From assembly GCA_025526995.1 (NCBI GenBank), contig JAHLKG010000015.1, positions 248,001 to 312,000 on the forward strand: a stretch of 64,000 nt of DNA, read 5' to 3'. The notes under the pieces were generated by a model that was given only the letters and a program-made list of their open reading frames with translations, was not told the DNA's origin and searched no databases. Both the position numbers and the translations under genes were made by a program. Each line of letters begins with the position of its first letter. Position 1 is the first letter of the stretch. Below, piece by piece: positions 36,770-47,600 of the stretch. The DNA comes from Powellomyces hirtus (lineage: Eukaryota; Chytridiomycota; Chytridiomycetes; Spizellomycetales; Powellomycetaceae).

Positions 36770-38696
36770 CTACATAGCGGCTACAGGCTCCGAGTATTGA
36801 TCCAACGGCTCATAAATCTCATCTTCCTGGAACCCTTCTAGATCATGCTGCAGGCGACGCATCTGAGGACGTTTGTTCTTGGGTTGTGGTTTCTGTTGCT
36901 GTGGTTGCTGTTTTGAATGTGATGGGGTGCTGGTTGCTGCTGCTTGGGCTTTCCGGCGTTGGATGGGGATGCGGGTAGTGTCGTCGCCGGATGGGGTTTT
37001 GGTGGTTACGGCGGCGGTGGTGGCGCTGGTGGTTGATGGTTGTTTGGTGGGAGCGATGTAGACGGGCGCGATGCGGATGGTCGGGTTGCGGAACTGGCCG
37101 GTCGATGAGGGATCTATTGGTGGTGGTAGTGCCTCGGTACGCGTTTCTGTGGTGAAGGATGGGGTCAGCCATGCACTGCGCACAAACTCATTGGGATAAA
37201 CGGGCGCCGTCGCAGTGTAGCTAGACCTCACTACATACCTGTGACGCTCGCAGTTTTATCAAACGGGTTGCGCTGGACCTCTGCCGTGACGCGCCTATTC
37301 TTGAGGTCCAGGGTGATGACCCGTCTTCGTTTCTGATCTTCAGCCCATTTTCGTTGCTCTTGAGCTTTCTTGGTTGCAAGCGCTCGCTCCTCAGCGCTCA
37401 ACCATTTGTTTGCGGCGTCGTCTTCGTATGAGAAGTCGCTTGCTGTATCTGTCACACGGGTGATGTTAGCGGAATAGTACAAAGAAGAATCATGATCTTC
37501 TGAGCGGCTTCCACACGTACCATGAACATGTGTGCGCGCGACAGAGTTTCGCTGATAATCCAGCAACCGTTCTCGCTGCGCTTCCGCCTTCTCCAAAGCC
37601 TCACGGTCCTGCTCACTCATGAGGGTGGGGAACAAGGATTCATCTACTTCTGCGGCCGCCGCCTTCTTGAAAGTTGTCGGAATCTGGGCTCCTGCAGCGC
37701 GGCCGTAGCGGGCACCGACATATGCGTCTTTGGCTTTCGTTTTTGACTTTTGCACATTCTCGCGCTTCCGCGTTTGCACGAGCGTCATTTGCTGCCGCGC
37801 CGAATGCACTGGTGTACCGCAGGATGAACAGGGACCCTCGCCTTCGAGTCTGCACACGATCTTGCCGCAATTTAGGCAGTTTGTGATGAGACCATGGGTA
37901 GCCGCTACAGACAACATCTGTCAGAAAGAGATAGAAGACATGTGCGAAAGCGTGAGACAGCGCATCACACTCACCGAGGCATTCACAAACGAGTCTTCCG
38001 CCAAAACCAGGCGGGGCGTTCCCGACTTTGACCATTCCATCGATATCATCCAGCGCATGAGCGGCGTCATCCACGTTCATTCTACCCTTCTTCTGCTTCT
38101 TGCCCCCAGCGGATCGCATGACAGGGCTAGCCGCAGAAGTTGAGCCTGCGGACCCTAGTTTATCGCTCAGTAGCATGCCACTGGAATCGTCCGCTCTCAC
38201 TGGCTTGCTGCCTGGGATATATGCTTCTTCGACGGCAGATTTGCGATATCCTCCTTTTGGTGATAGAGCATCGGGCTTCATATGAGGAAGAGGAGAATCA
38301 GTACGAAAAGATTTTTACACAGTGGGCTTCTCACAAATCTCTCCAGGCTCAAGTTTCTCTACCTTTGGTTGAGGAGTCTTCAGCGGAGCATTCCACGCCC
38401 CCGCCGTTTTCAATTTCGGAAAGCGCCGAGTGTTGAATTCTTCAATAAATGTCAAAGCTGTCGGTTCTGTCCCCAATATGCCCTAGAGTCGCAATTGAAG
38501 ACCCACAGTCAGAACCTTCAACCAGAGAGCGCACACGTTCGCTTTATAGACATACTGTTAGAAAGTCCGCTACTTCTTCTGGTTGTGACATGGAGACAAG
38601 ATAGCTGACAATCTGATTTAAATCCTCGCCGCCGAGTCCCATCTGCTCCGCGAGCTTGTCTGCGGCCCATGAGTCAAGGGCATTGTGAAGTGTCAT
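36770..38696 (-). CDS. TRIP4: TRIP4/Rqt4: ASC-1 complex zinc-finger protein
   Basis: Six exons (38696-38556, 38482-38363, 38275-37975, 37904-37521, 37448-37239, 37146-36770), 510 aa. The N-terminal helices resemble TRIP4 (WAADKLAEQMGLGGEDLNQI, LVSMSQPEEVADFL). The central C2HC5 zinc finger is spliced from two exons: CECLG then THGLITNCLNCGKIVC and GEGPCSSCG. A helical region follows (AAAAEVDESLFPTLMSEQ, REALEKAEAQRERLLDYQ), then ANKWLSAEERAL and KRRRVITLDLKNRRVT. The family acts in the ASC-1/RQT complex that splits collided ribosomes. The ASCH domain found at the C-terminus of the animal protein is not seen; the last exon is Pro/Gln-rich instead. Confidence 0.9.
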
Positions 38697-39073
38697 TCTT
38701 CCGAGGTTTGAGAGAAAGTTCGGCGTGGAATACGGTGCTCAGCTGAACGCTTTCCCGCTTTTCTATGTTGGTGCCTCTTCCTGTGTTGGACTGTTTCTTA
38801 TCAAGGCACCCGTGTGAAATGGTCGAAAGGAAACGAGTGAATTCGGCGAGTGAAAGAAAGTGGAGAAGGTGCATGTCACTGGCCCTCGGGTGGCTGTGCG
38901 TTCAATCGCGACTCACAAACGGGCCCAAGTCTCCACAATATGAAAACTACTTTAGTAAACTGTTTTTTTTAACCTCATAGCTAGTCGTCATTGAGAACCA
39001 CCCGGATCACACTGATATCGAGGGCGGAAGGGGAACCGATAGATGATTGCTCATTTAAATACGGCATTCACAG
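38697..39073. other. Divergent intergenic region
   Basis: A 377-base spacer between TRIP4 (minus) and the unrecognised gene at 39074 (plus). No coding signal or clear promoter element recognised. Confidence 0.35.
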
Positions 39074-40989
39074 ATGCCGAAATATGCCATTGACGCTGCG
39101 GATATATTTTTTGACACGGAAATTGAAGGGCTAGTAGAAACTTGGTCAAACAAGCCGAAAGGTATATTTTGCCATCGCAAAAGGGCACAAGCCATCACCG
39201 AATGCAAACATGGAGAGCGTGTTGGCCCCGACGATGGAAGTGGAGAGCGGGATGTGGTGTCCCCGGCGAAAGCTTGGGCCCGTCGGGTTCTGTGCGGTCT
39301 GTCGACGCACATCTGCATCACGTGAGTTCCATCCGTCCGAAATGTCGCAGTTCCTTCCGTCCGGAAAGTCGGACACAAGCAACGTATCTGGATTATCTTA
39401 TGAGTTGCAAATTGTATCGCGCAGCGATACGCATGCGTTGCGCTGTGTACACCATCTTCGGGCATCGTCGTCGAAGTAGGGAAATTCTGCCGTTTCGCGT
39501 TCTTCTAAGCCTCGATCTGTGGTAACGTGTAGATTGATTTGAACACGACTATGGTAGCAATAGTGTAACGCGTCCTTGCGGGGTCCCTTACTGTAGACCC
39601 ATTGAACATTGCATACGCACCGCAGACACGAATCCCGCACCAACACCGCGCCCCTGATGGTGAGCATGGATTTATTTGAGATGAAAGTGCAGCAGGGCGC
39701 GCCTAGCTACTACTAGACCGGGTTCTGGCGGGTTGATTCCCACTGCTGCGGCGTGGGATGGAAGCCTGAGGGTCTGGCGTTGACCGTCCAAGTCGGGCGG
39801 AAAGCGACAAAATGACTACCCCTGTCGAATGCTGCTTAGGAGGTTATGGGTCATTCATTCGTATGGGGGTCCGTTATGAATGCAATGCCCTGGTCTCTGA
39901 AGCGGGTTTTATGGGGGGTCACCTTACCACTGGGAACTAGGATGCGCCGCTGGCCACCAAGGACATCAGCCGAAACCGGCTGGCAGGTTGATGCCGCGAG
40001 CCCTTCGCTCGCGGTTGGAAGCCTGGGGTGATGGCTTTTTGGAGTGTAGCTCCACTCCACATCGACAAAATGACTACCCCTGAGTAGTACTATGGATCCT
40101 GTGCTTTGAGCATCCCCATATGCCGACGGGGGGTCTCCACACCTAATGCCTTGGTTTTGTTTCCCCGTGCATGGCATTTGAATTCGCAGTTTTTTCCCGG
40201 CAACCTTGGAGTGCTGATTCGTGTTTCGCTTTCGCTTCATTTCCCACTCCGTACGTAGGAACCGAGGAAATGGATATTCGACGCACTGGTCAAGAACGAT
40301 TTCAATCCCATGTTATTTGTGGAGACATTTCCTTAAACCACGCGGCACTGTGCGATCGCGACACTTCAGGAGCACTTTGATGCCATCCACGTTGAGGTAG
40401 AGCACGCTGGGAAAGGCAAGATGAAGAGAGTGAAGACGCACATCCAGAAGTACATCGATTATAATTTTGATGACGATCACCAATTTGCCGAATACTGGTC
40501 TAAGGTTTGTGCCTGAATCGGTTGAAAGGCTTGTCATGGGACGAGAACTAATAGACTTGTTTATTCAGAAAATGGCCGGCGTCAAGCGCCGCGATGCCGC
40601 TAGATGTCTGGCAGAAACAGGGTACCAAGAGATCCAATTAGAGGCGGAGGCCGACCTGAGCGTTGCCTCGCCAGACCCCAAGAAGAGACGACTGGATGAA
40701 AAGCTCTCGAGCGTGCCCTCTCCCAAAATTACGGTGGACTCTACGGCGGCGAAACTTTCGGCATTGGAGAAGCGTGCCCCGCCCGCGCGCCCGTCACCGT
40801 CGACTCGTCTATGTCTAAATCTCTTGTCTTCGAACGCCTGAACTGGGACTCGATGTATGTAAGCTTTTTTTTAGAAATTGAACGTAGTTCTGTCACCGTT
40901 CGAAGGTGCGCCACGATGCAATATTCATCGAGAAGCTACAGTGGCACATGGAGCTGGCATGTACGGAGGGAGGATCAGCGGGCTGGTGA
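39074..40989 (+). CDS. Unrecognised multi-exon gene with large intron and a probable one-base frame break
   Basis: Proposed exons: 39074-39161, 39241-39475, 39626-39659, 40259-40318, 40370-40504, 40569 to about 40858 and 40906-40989. Exons 1-5 agree in phase. Visible segments: AIDAADIFFDTEIEGLVETW, a Cys-rich piece (MWCPRRKLGPVGFCAVCRR), KWIFDALVKNDFNPMLF, a basic/acidic helix (KRVKTHIQKYIDYNFDDDHQ) and RRDAARCLAETGYQEIQL. In exon 6 the frame used from 40569 stops at 40841. A frame two bases over (SKSLVFERLNWDSM) looks more like protein and splices in phase to FIEKLQWHMELACTEGG with a stop at 40989. This suggests a base gained or lost in the GC-rich stretch near 40780-40800. The fourth intron (39660-40258) is 599 bases and holds the structured repeats. 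Function unknown. Confidence 0.5.
39725..39894 (+). ncRNA. Structured repeat unit 1, possible intron-encoded RNA
   Basis: Unit 1 of a diverged tandem pair inside the 599-base intron. Conserved blocks shared with unit 2: CTGGCRGGTTGAT at the start, TGGAAGCCTGRGGT in the middle, CGACAAAATGACTACCCCTG, and AATGCCYTGGT at the end. Between them are two hairpins: TCCCAC/GTGGGA (39738-39743 with 39753-39758) and CCGTCC/GGGCGG (39784-39789 with 39795-39800). An outer helix GTTG/CGAC (39732-39735 with 39805-39808) encloses both. ACCCC (39818-39822) can pair with GGGGT (39866-39870). ACAAAA (39807-39812) fits the H-box consensus of H/ACA snoRNAs, but I cannot assign a class. Confidence 0.4.
39980..40155 (+). 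ncRNA. Structured repeat unit 2, possible intron-encoded RNA
   Basis: Unit 2, offset 255 bases from unit 1. The same positions form hairpins with different bases: CCGCGAGC/GCTCGCGG (39994-40001 with 40007-40014) and GGAGTG/CACTCC (40041-40046 with 40053-40058). The outer helix is longer, GTTGAT/ATCGAC (39987-39992 with 40061-40066). ACCCC (40076-40080) can pair with GGGGT (40130-40134). Shape kept while sequence changes is the mark of selection on RNA structure. An RNA product is inferred, not shown. Confidence 0.4.
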
Positions 40990-41148
40990 AATCCTGACGT
41001 TATTATGTGGCCTCTGCAGAAAAGACAACGAATCCGAGATTAATGACAACTTACTCTACTTTCCACGGAAGTGGTGCCTGGTTTGAATCTCTGTTGCGCC
41101 AATAGAAGCCATCTGCTCAAAAAAATCAGCAAGGGATCGCAGGCCAGC

Positions 41149-41412
41149 TCAATGACTACACTTCGTACCTAGAAGAAACCTCGCAGTTGTGTCATTCCAT
41201 ATTTGCATTCCCATGATGACTTCAATCATCTGCACATCGTATTTCCAGCTCTCGTCTAGTCGCCACGCAGTGTCTTGAGCGATTCCGGAACAGTACAACT
41301 TGTCTTGCAGTTCGTTGTATTTCTCCCACGGCAACTCGTAGAGCACGTCCTTAATCTGGACCCAGAGATCGCTTGGTGTGAGGACCCGCACAGACGTTGA
41401 TGGGCCAGGCAT
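41149..41412 (-). CDS. Small orphan ORF
   Basis: A single-exon frame of 87 aa starting at 41412. Composition is protein-like, with an amphipathic pattern (SDLWVQIKDVLYELPWEKYN, RLDESWKYDVQMIEVIMGMQ). I recognise no family. It could instead be the first exon of a longer gene. There is no obvious partner exon nearby. Confidence 0.35.
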   Translation of the reverse strand: MPGPSTSVRVLTPSDLWVQIKDVLYELPWEKYNELQDKLYCSGIAQDTAWRLDESWKYDVQMIEVIMGMQIWNDTTARFLLGTKCSH

Positions 41413-42634
41413 GGTCTATAAGGAATTATCGCTATGTCTACTGCTTGACAAAAGACCTGAGAGCGGTGATCCAATGCTTGGAAGAACGGCAGGGGACGGG
41501 AATAAGCGAGCTTTAATAAGAGGGCCTGGCAAAAGTTGGCGAAAAGGAGTTTGAAGTTGGGTCATGGGAAAGCGAAGAGCATGGAGTTTTTTTTCCCTGT
41601 TGAATCGCTGTCTCCAAGATTGATTCAGATTCAAAAGCATTTTTATTCTTGGCATTTTTGAACTTTCGTTTGTTCGGAGGAAAAGCACCGGTACAAACAA
41701 AGCCACACGACACGCGACGTGGCGTTGGAATTCAGAACGCTAGTTCTTTCGAGAGGGTCTTTCTCGGAGGAAATAGAAGAAGGTCGAGCGCGCTAGAATC
41801 GCTCTCATCCTTCGTATTCTGCTCCAAAAATAGCCCTGGCCGCTTGCCTAGTGGAAAGCAATGCGGAGATCATCCGAGACGCGTCTGGACCGCTTACCAA
41901 TCCGCGGACTTTTCGACTTTCGGACCGCCAAGCCTTAAACTTCGACCGATCGCTTCGTTTCCCTTTTTTGCTTTGGTTGGCCCTGCAAGGTTTCAAGGCA
42001 CAGATGACGGTTCGATTCCGGTTAAAGACTCGAAAGCTTATTCTCAATGGTCATAGCAATCTTAGCAACGGCGCATCAGAAGCGAGCGGTTCGCAGCTGG
42101 CTGTTGTGTCCAAAAGATGAACAACTATGTGTACTCTTTCTGTCTAAAAAACACACAGCGATATTGGCTCTTTGGTTTATTTGAACATGATTCATATCTG
42201 ATCACCATTCTTTGCCTGAACGTCAAAGACAACATGTTCTTGTGAGAAGAAAGTCGGAGCGACGGACATGTGGCTTGCGCCCTTGCTTACGTACAGTCGC
42301 GTAGGAGGCTCGGCTGACTGGGACTGAATGCGTCTGACAGTTTGGCAGTCTACAGTGGGATGAATGTCTCACCCTGCCAAAAAAAAGCTTCCAACCCCTC
42401 GAACATCATGTCTCCCAGCGACAGGAGCTTTAAAAGGTCGTATAGCTTGTGTTCCCTCAGTGAGACGGATGATTCCACCCCCTCCCCCCTCTTTAAAAAA
42501 CAGCTTACGACCCCGTCGTAAGTGCCGGACAACCTTAACTTTCCCCAAGCAATCTCCACCTCTGACTTCCACCCCGCACAAAAGACTTTCTCCAACACTC
42601 CTTAACATAAACAACGCACAAACGCCTGTCAGAA
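41413..42634. other. Region without a supportable gene
   Basis: About 1.2 kb containing several short overlapping frames (the largest about 130 codons at 41649-42056 on the plus strand). None has convincing protein composition, splice-phase partners or a known motif. Unannotated lineage-specific exons cannot be excluded. No repeat or RNA structure was recognised. Confidence 0.35.
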
Positions 42635-43294
42635 ATGGACGACAACACCGCTAACAACCCCGAGGTCCCGACCGTAGACCCCGACGACTGGTTCAACGAC
42701 ACTTCCGTCGGTACGTGAGCTTTTCTCCGTGATTGCTACTCATGCAAGCTAAGGCTAATTTTTTCCTATTATTTTCTTGCAGAGGACTGGGACATCGACG
42801 AAAAAGACCTCCACACCAAGCGTACCCGCATCGCAGACGCGATGTATTGCGACATCTGCTTCAAGTACAAAGTTCGCTCGGAGTTCTCGATGGTTCAGCA
42901 AGCTCGCGATGCACCCACCGACAACGACCCCTGGTGGCTCTTCCATCGCCGCAACAACAAAACGGAGCAGACGCTCTTCCTCAACGGACTGGGCCGTTGG
43001 CTCAGCACATGCATCGAATGCACGGCAGTTGAAGCCACCCACCACCGCTGCACCGCATGCCGCAAGGTGAAAGTCAAGACCGAGTTCTCCAAGACCCAGT
43101 TGAGGAACCGCAAGTCGCTCTGCGCGCGTTGCATTGATTTGAAGCAGCAAATCTGGTCCCACGAGCTCCCCGACGCCGAGCTCGCCCGGGCACAGGCCCT
43201 CAGCAGCGTTGCGGTGGCTGCTGAAAACCAGGAAATTACGACCACTATGTCGACCTTCGAGGACGACAAATTCAACTACGAAGAATACGAGTAG
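42635..43294 (+). CDS. Stc1-like zinc-binding protein
   Basis: Two exons (42635-42710, 42783-43294) encode 195 aa. After an acidic N-terminus come spaced CxxC pairs typical of the Stc1 domain: YCDICFKYKVRSEFSMVQQ, CIECTAVE, CTACRKVKVKTEFSKTQL and LCARCIDLKQQ. The C-terminus is acidic (FEDDKFNYEEYE). In fission yeast Stc1 links RNA interference to the CLRC histone H3K9 methyltransferase; many fungi carry Stc1-domain proteins without known function. A role in heterochromatin is only an inference here. Confidence 0.75.
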
Positions 43295-43576
43295 CAAACC
43301 GTATTTCTCATTTTTGCGCGCGGTGTGGTCCACAGCAGTATCCCCCCCTCTCCCCCCCCCTCCCCCTCCTCCCTGAGCAGAATTATTTTGCACAACAGAG
43401 CTCTCATTATCGCGCGCATATATACATTCACTACATCCCCCGAGAAGGGGAGTTTGGGAGTATGGAAGAGAGTAGAGGGAGGGGAATAGGGTGGCCAAGC
43501 CATTACGCGAAGATATAGTAGTTCGCCAGATGGCTTTCGAGCGAGGTGTTGGCTGCACAACCATCCTCGCTAATGC

Positions 43577-44458
43577 TTACAGTCCCCAGTCTTCGTCCTC
43601 AGAGTCATCATCTCGTCGTCGATTGTACTGCATGATGAAGCGTCAAGTGATGTCCGAGGAAGAGCACTAGCGCAGACAAGAACTCACCACAATCTTCGTC
43701 TCCTTCTGGTTGGCCTCGTTGATCTGTTCTAGCAGGCCAATGAGTGTCGTTTCGTTGACCTTCGACCTGATCTGTCCTGACTGCGCCTGGTGAACCAATC
43801 ATAGAGGTAAAGCGGTTAGGGAGCTTGCGACAAGAGGGATATTCCGCTGCAGCCTCATACCATTCGGATCAAGAGATCCTCGACGGCTCTCGCTTTGTCG
43901 CCCTTTACAATCTTGATCCGTGCAACTACAGGCAACAAATTCAAATGTCAACAGATCTGCCAGCCTGATGAATATCCGGCTGATAATTCACTCACGTCGT
44001 TCCCGAGCTTGGTTGTCTAGGATTTGAAACAACTGCGCGATGGCAGAGTGATCGTTTAGGTCAGGCACTCAAATAGCCCATAACAGCTTCAGACCCGCTA
44101 ATACACACCATCGTCCGTCGCATCTCTTCCATCTGACTAGACAAGGCCAAACCATCGGTTAGCGAGACTGTATTCCCTGCGCCCTCCCCTTCGTCTCTGC
44201 CAGAAGCCAGAGAGCCTTTACCTCTTCTTCTCCGCTTCTTCCGCGGCGTTCTGACCTCCTCCAGCACCACCAGCAGCGGCGGTCATTCCAGCCGGTAATC
44301 CAGCGGGGAGTTCACCACCCTAGAAAGAAAGTTACGATATTGCTTCAGGGTGGGTTGTCCGCAATGTTCCTCAGTGTTATATGCTGACTCACGCCAGAAG
44401 CACCGCGCATTTCGGCCATGCGGCGAGCGCGGATCGCCTGAAGGTCGTCGTCAGCCAT
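43577..44458 (-). CDS. PDCD5: Programmed cell death protein 5 family
   Basis: Seven short exons (44458-44393, 44319-44222, 44136-44109, 44032-43996, 43925-43861, 43786-43688, 43627-43577), 147 aa. PDCD5 signatures are clear: MADDDLQAIRARRMAEM at the start, LFQILDNQARERLARIKIVK, KARAVEDLLIRMAQSGQIRS and the C-terminus YNRRRDDDSEDEDWGL. An Ala/Gly-rich insert follows the first helix, making it longer than the human protein (125 aa). The family is conserved from archaea to animals, forms a small helical bundle and has been linked to chaperonin CCT binding. It is divergently placed, 201 bases from the DRC11 start. Confidence 0.93.
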
Positions 44459-44659
44459 GTCTTGTGCGAGTATAGGTGGGTGCTTGCTACAGGATCTCTT
44501 GAATGCCTGGTCGAAATCTAGCACAAAGTTGAGTTTCCATATGACAGTTCGCCGGGCACGTGACCGACGCCGTGCGTAAGCGAAGATCCCGCTCAGGTCA
44601 ACCTCCGGATATGTTGCTGTCAATCCGAACCATATACCCCACCCACACACATCCGCACG

Positions 44660-47600
44660 ATGTCCAATCAGACATACAATCAGTACTGGATCGACTCGAA
44701 CAAAGAGCTTGCGGATCAGCTGGAGTATGAGTCGCCCAAGGATGCTCTCATGACCCCCAAGGACCGGGAAGCAGCCTTCCAGCATCTGGCTGTTCTATAC
44801 GTCCGGTATATTCAAGTATTCCGCAAGCTAGAGGTAGCTGAAATGACAAAAAAAGATGCATCCTCCGTTGTGAATTAGACAGTAGCTTGACACAGTTTTC
44901 TGATATGTATCTGTTTCCCTCAGATGGCATATGACCAGATTGTGCATCCACAAAAGCGGAGGCTGCTGAAAGATGTAGTAATTGCCACCATAGGACGAAT
45001 ACTGGAAATCAAAAGCGTATGCGAGCCTTGGCAACTGATGTGATTGCGCTCAGAGGAGTCTGCTTGATACCACTTTCCCTGATTGACAGAAAATGGTGGA
45101 ACTCGAGCTCTCGGATTTTCTCGACCTCAGCGACATCCTCGTCGACATGAAGCTGACGCCCGACGACCTACGACTGCCAATTCCCAAATTCTTTGTGGAA
45201 GAGCGCCATGAGGCCATTCAGAAACATTCGGCACTGTTGGTGAGCCGAAAATCGACGAAGGAGTTTGTTAGCCCGCCATTTCATCCAACTGAACATGCGG
45301 CCTGCTGCATAGGAAAGTCTGAGCGCTAAGCAGATGGGATTTGGTGAAGCGCTGCCGCCTTTCCCCCCACTAAAGCTTTCGGAAGCAATACGCATCATTC
45401 AAATCAATGAACGCGGCCGACAAGGGCGACTTCGTGCAAAGTACATGGCTGATATCAAGTACGTTGGCTTCTGTACGGCTCATTGTTAGCTTTCATCTGA
45501 GTGCTCGGTCAGCTAACCAATATTCCCGCACTTTCAATGGAAATCATTTCTTTGCTCAAAAAGGCTGCAGGCTCAGCGAGAAAAGGAGCTAGACCAGAAC
45601 GAAGAGGAGATGGAGGTGAACACCGCTGCCATCCAGATACAAAAAGTGTAAGTACAGCTGAACCCCTGCCTCCCCTCCTGCAAACGCACGGCCGCCTCAC
45701 TTCATCAATCATAACATGATAACATGTCCTGCCATGCTTGTAGATATAAGGGTTACAAAGCGCGCCAGCATTTCAAAAAAATGATGCACGAAGAGATGAC
45801 CTTCTTGGGTAAATGCTCATACTGACTTCAGCAAACAATGCTGGGAACAACCACCTCATCGATACCCGCACTTTTACTGCAGGAATGACAACGGTTATGC
45901 GGGATCTGAAGAACAACCCGGTCCTAAAAGCGGACAACAACCGGAACAGACGGAAACTTATCCAACAGCAGTTTGAAGAAGAGTACCAGCAGTCATTAGT
46001 GAACACGCGGGAAAAGTAAGTGAGCACGGCATGATCACACGCAGATTCAATCAACAAAAATACGCCTGGAGTAACGATGTCTGTCGCAACAGGATCATGA
46101 AGGTAGAAGGTCCAGATATGAAGGAATCCCTGCAAGACAGTTTTCGGCAATGGTACATGGAGTACAAGCGCGTCAACAGCAAATTCCCTGACTTCCCAGC
46201 CGACCGAGTCTGGGCGGACCCGAACTTCAAGTTTGAGCTGACTGCGGATGGGCAGATTCCAGCGGCACAGGGAGACCCGGACGGCAGTGGTGGCGACTCG
46301 GCGGGGAACTCGAAACCGGGAACCGCGGCTTCTGGAGGGAAGAAGGGGAAGAAGGGAAAGTCGGCGAAAGGTGGCAAGGAAGCTAAGCCTGCTAAGGGGA
46401 AGGGAGGGAAGGATGCGAAGAAGGGCGGAAAGGGGGCGGAGGTCTGTGTCTTAGATTGCGCGTTTAGCAATCCGTGTAGTTCTGTGCTGTGATACGAAGT
46501 TAACCGGTGGTGGCATGCAATTCGTGGACATAGGAGGAGGATGACCCTGACAAATTCAAATTTGATGACTCAAAGTACATCGCGGATATCAAGGCAGAGT
46601 AAGTCAGGTGGTAGAAAAGGAAATTGAACGATCCAAGATCCACTGATGCGCCGCTGGGATACTCCTCGTATTACCCATATAGACGATCCGCGTTTGCTGA
46701 GAAGTGGCTGAAGAAAGACGAGTCAGAGAACTTTGCACAAAAGCATGACCAGGACATCGTAAAAAACGAGAAACGGCGAGAAGTGGAGGCCGAGGTAGCG
46801 TGATCAGGTCCTGGTCCCCCTATAATCGTTCTAGCAATCGCTGATTTAGTGTGCACGTAACCGGTATTAGATCAAAGGGCAAGTCATGGAGGTCTTGAAA
46901 GAGGAACTCAAGAATCTCAAAATAGCTGTAGACCGCGAAAAGGCTGGCAAGAGCCGGAAAGGCAAGAAAGGGAAGAAAGGGAAAGGTATGTTGCTTTTGA
47001 CACTTGGGCAATGCTCCGATTTATGTCTCAATCAGGCTCTCTTGCAGGAAAGAAGGGGGGCAAAAAGGGTGGCAAGAAGGGTGGAAAGGTCCGACTTGGG
47101 ATTTCTTTGGCAACATGAACAATGCAAAATAGTTGGTGGCTGACATGAAGTCTTCGTAGGGCAAGAAAGAGAAGGACATGACGGCAAATCGCACCATGGA
47201 ATCGCTCGTTGAGGAGTTGGTGCAAACAGGCATCCTTCAGAAGGTGAGTCTAATCTGCGACGGTGCTGTGTCGGAACCGCACACTGATGCCGAGCCCCTA
47301 TTTGAAACAAAAATAGTACCCGCCAGTGTTGCTGAGCGACTTCCGAGGGGAGTTCAACGTGTTAGGAACATCTACATCCAAAGTGCCAATGATCAAACCT
47401 TCAATGGGGGAGCTGCAGCGGGTAGGCAGGCGTTGAAATTGGCAGCTTGATTGCATTAACCAGTGCTGACGGACACGCCGTGAGTTTAGGTGGTTAGTGA
47501 ATACTGCATACTACCAATGGGTCTGGACCCCGAGATCCCGGTGCCGGCGATAACCAGTGCGCTCATGTATGGGCCAAAAGGTGCGGTACTGAACAATTGA

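Noticed and set aside
39162..39183. A 22-base intron in the gene at 39074
   Set aside because: Too short for splicing; a 79-base intron to 39240 keeps phase and is preferred.
39980..40082. Box C/D snoRNA reading of the repeat (GTGATGG and CTGA)
   Set aside because: Unit 1 lacks both boxes, and a strong hairpin lies between them in unit 2.
39725..40155. Hammerhead, HDV-like or twister ribozyme assignment for the structured repeats
   Set aside because: The conserved core bases of these ribozymes are not present in both units.
41649..42056. 135-codon plus-strand frame as a gene
   Set aside because: Composition is not protein-like, frames on the opposite strand are equally open, and no splice partners or motifs were seen.
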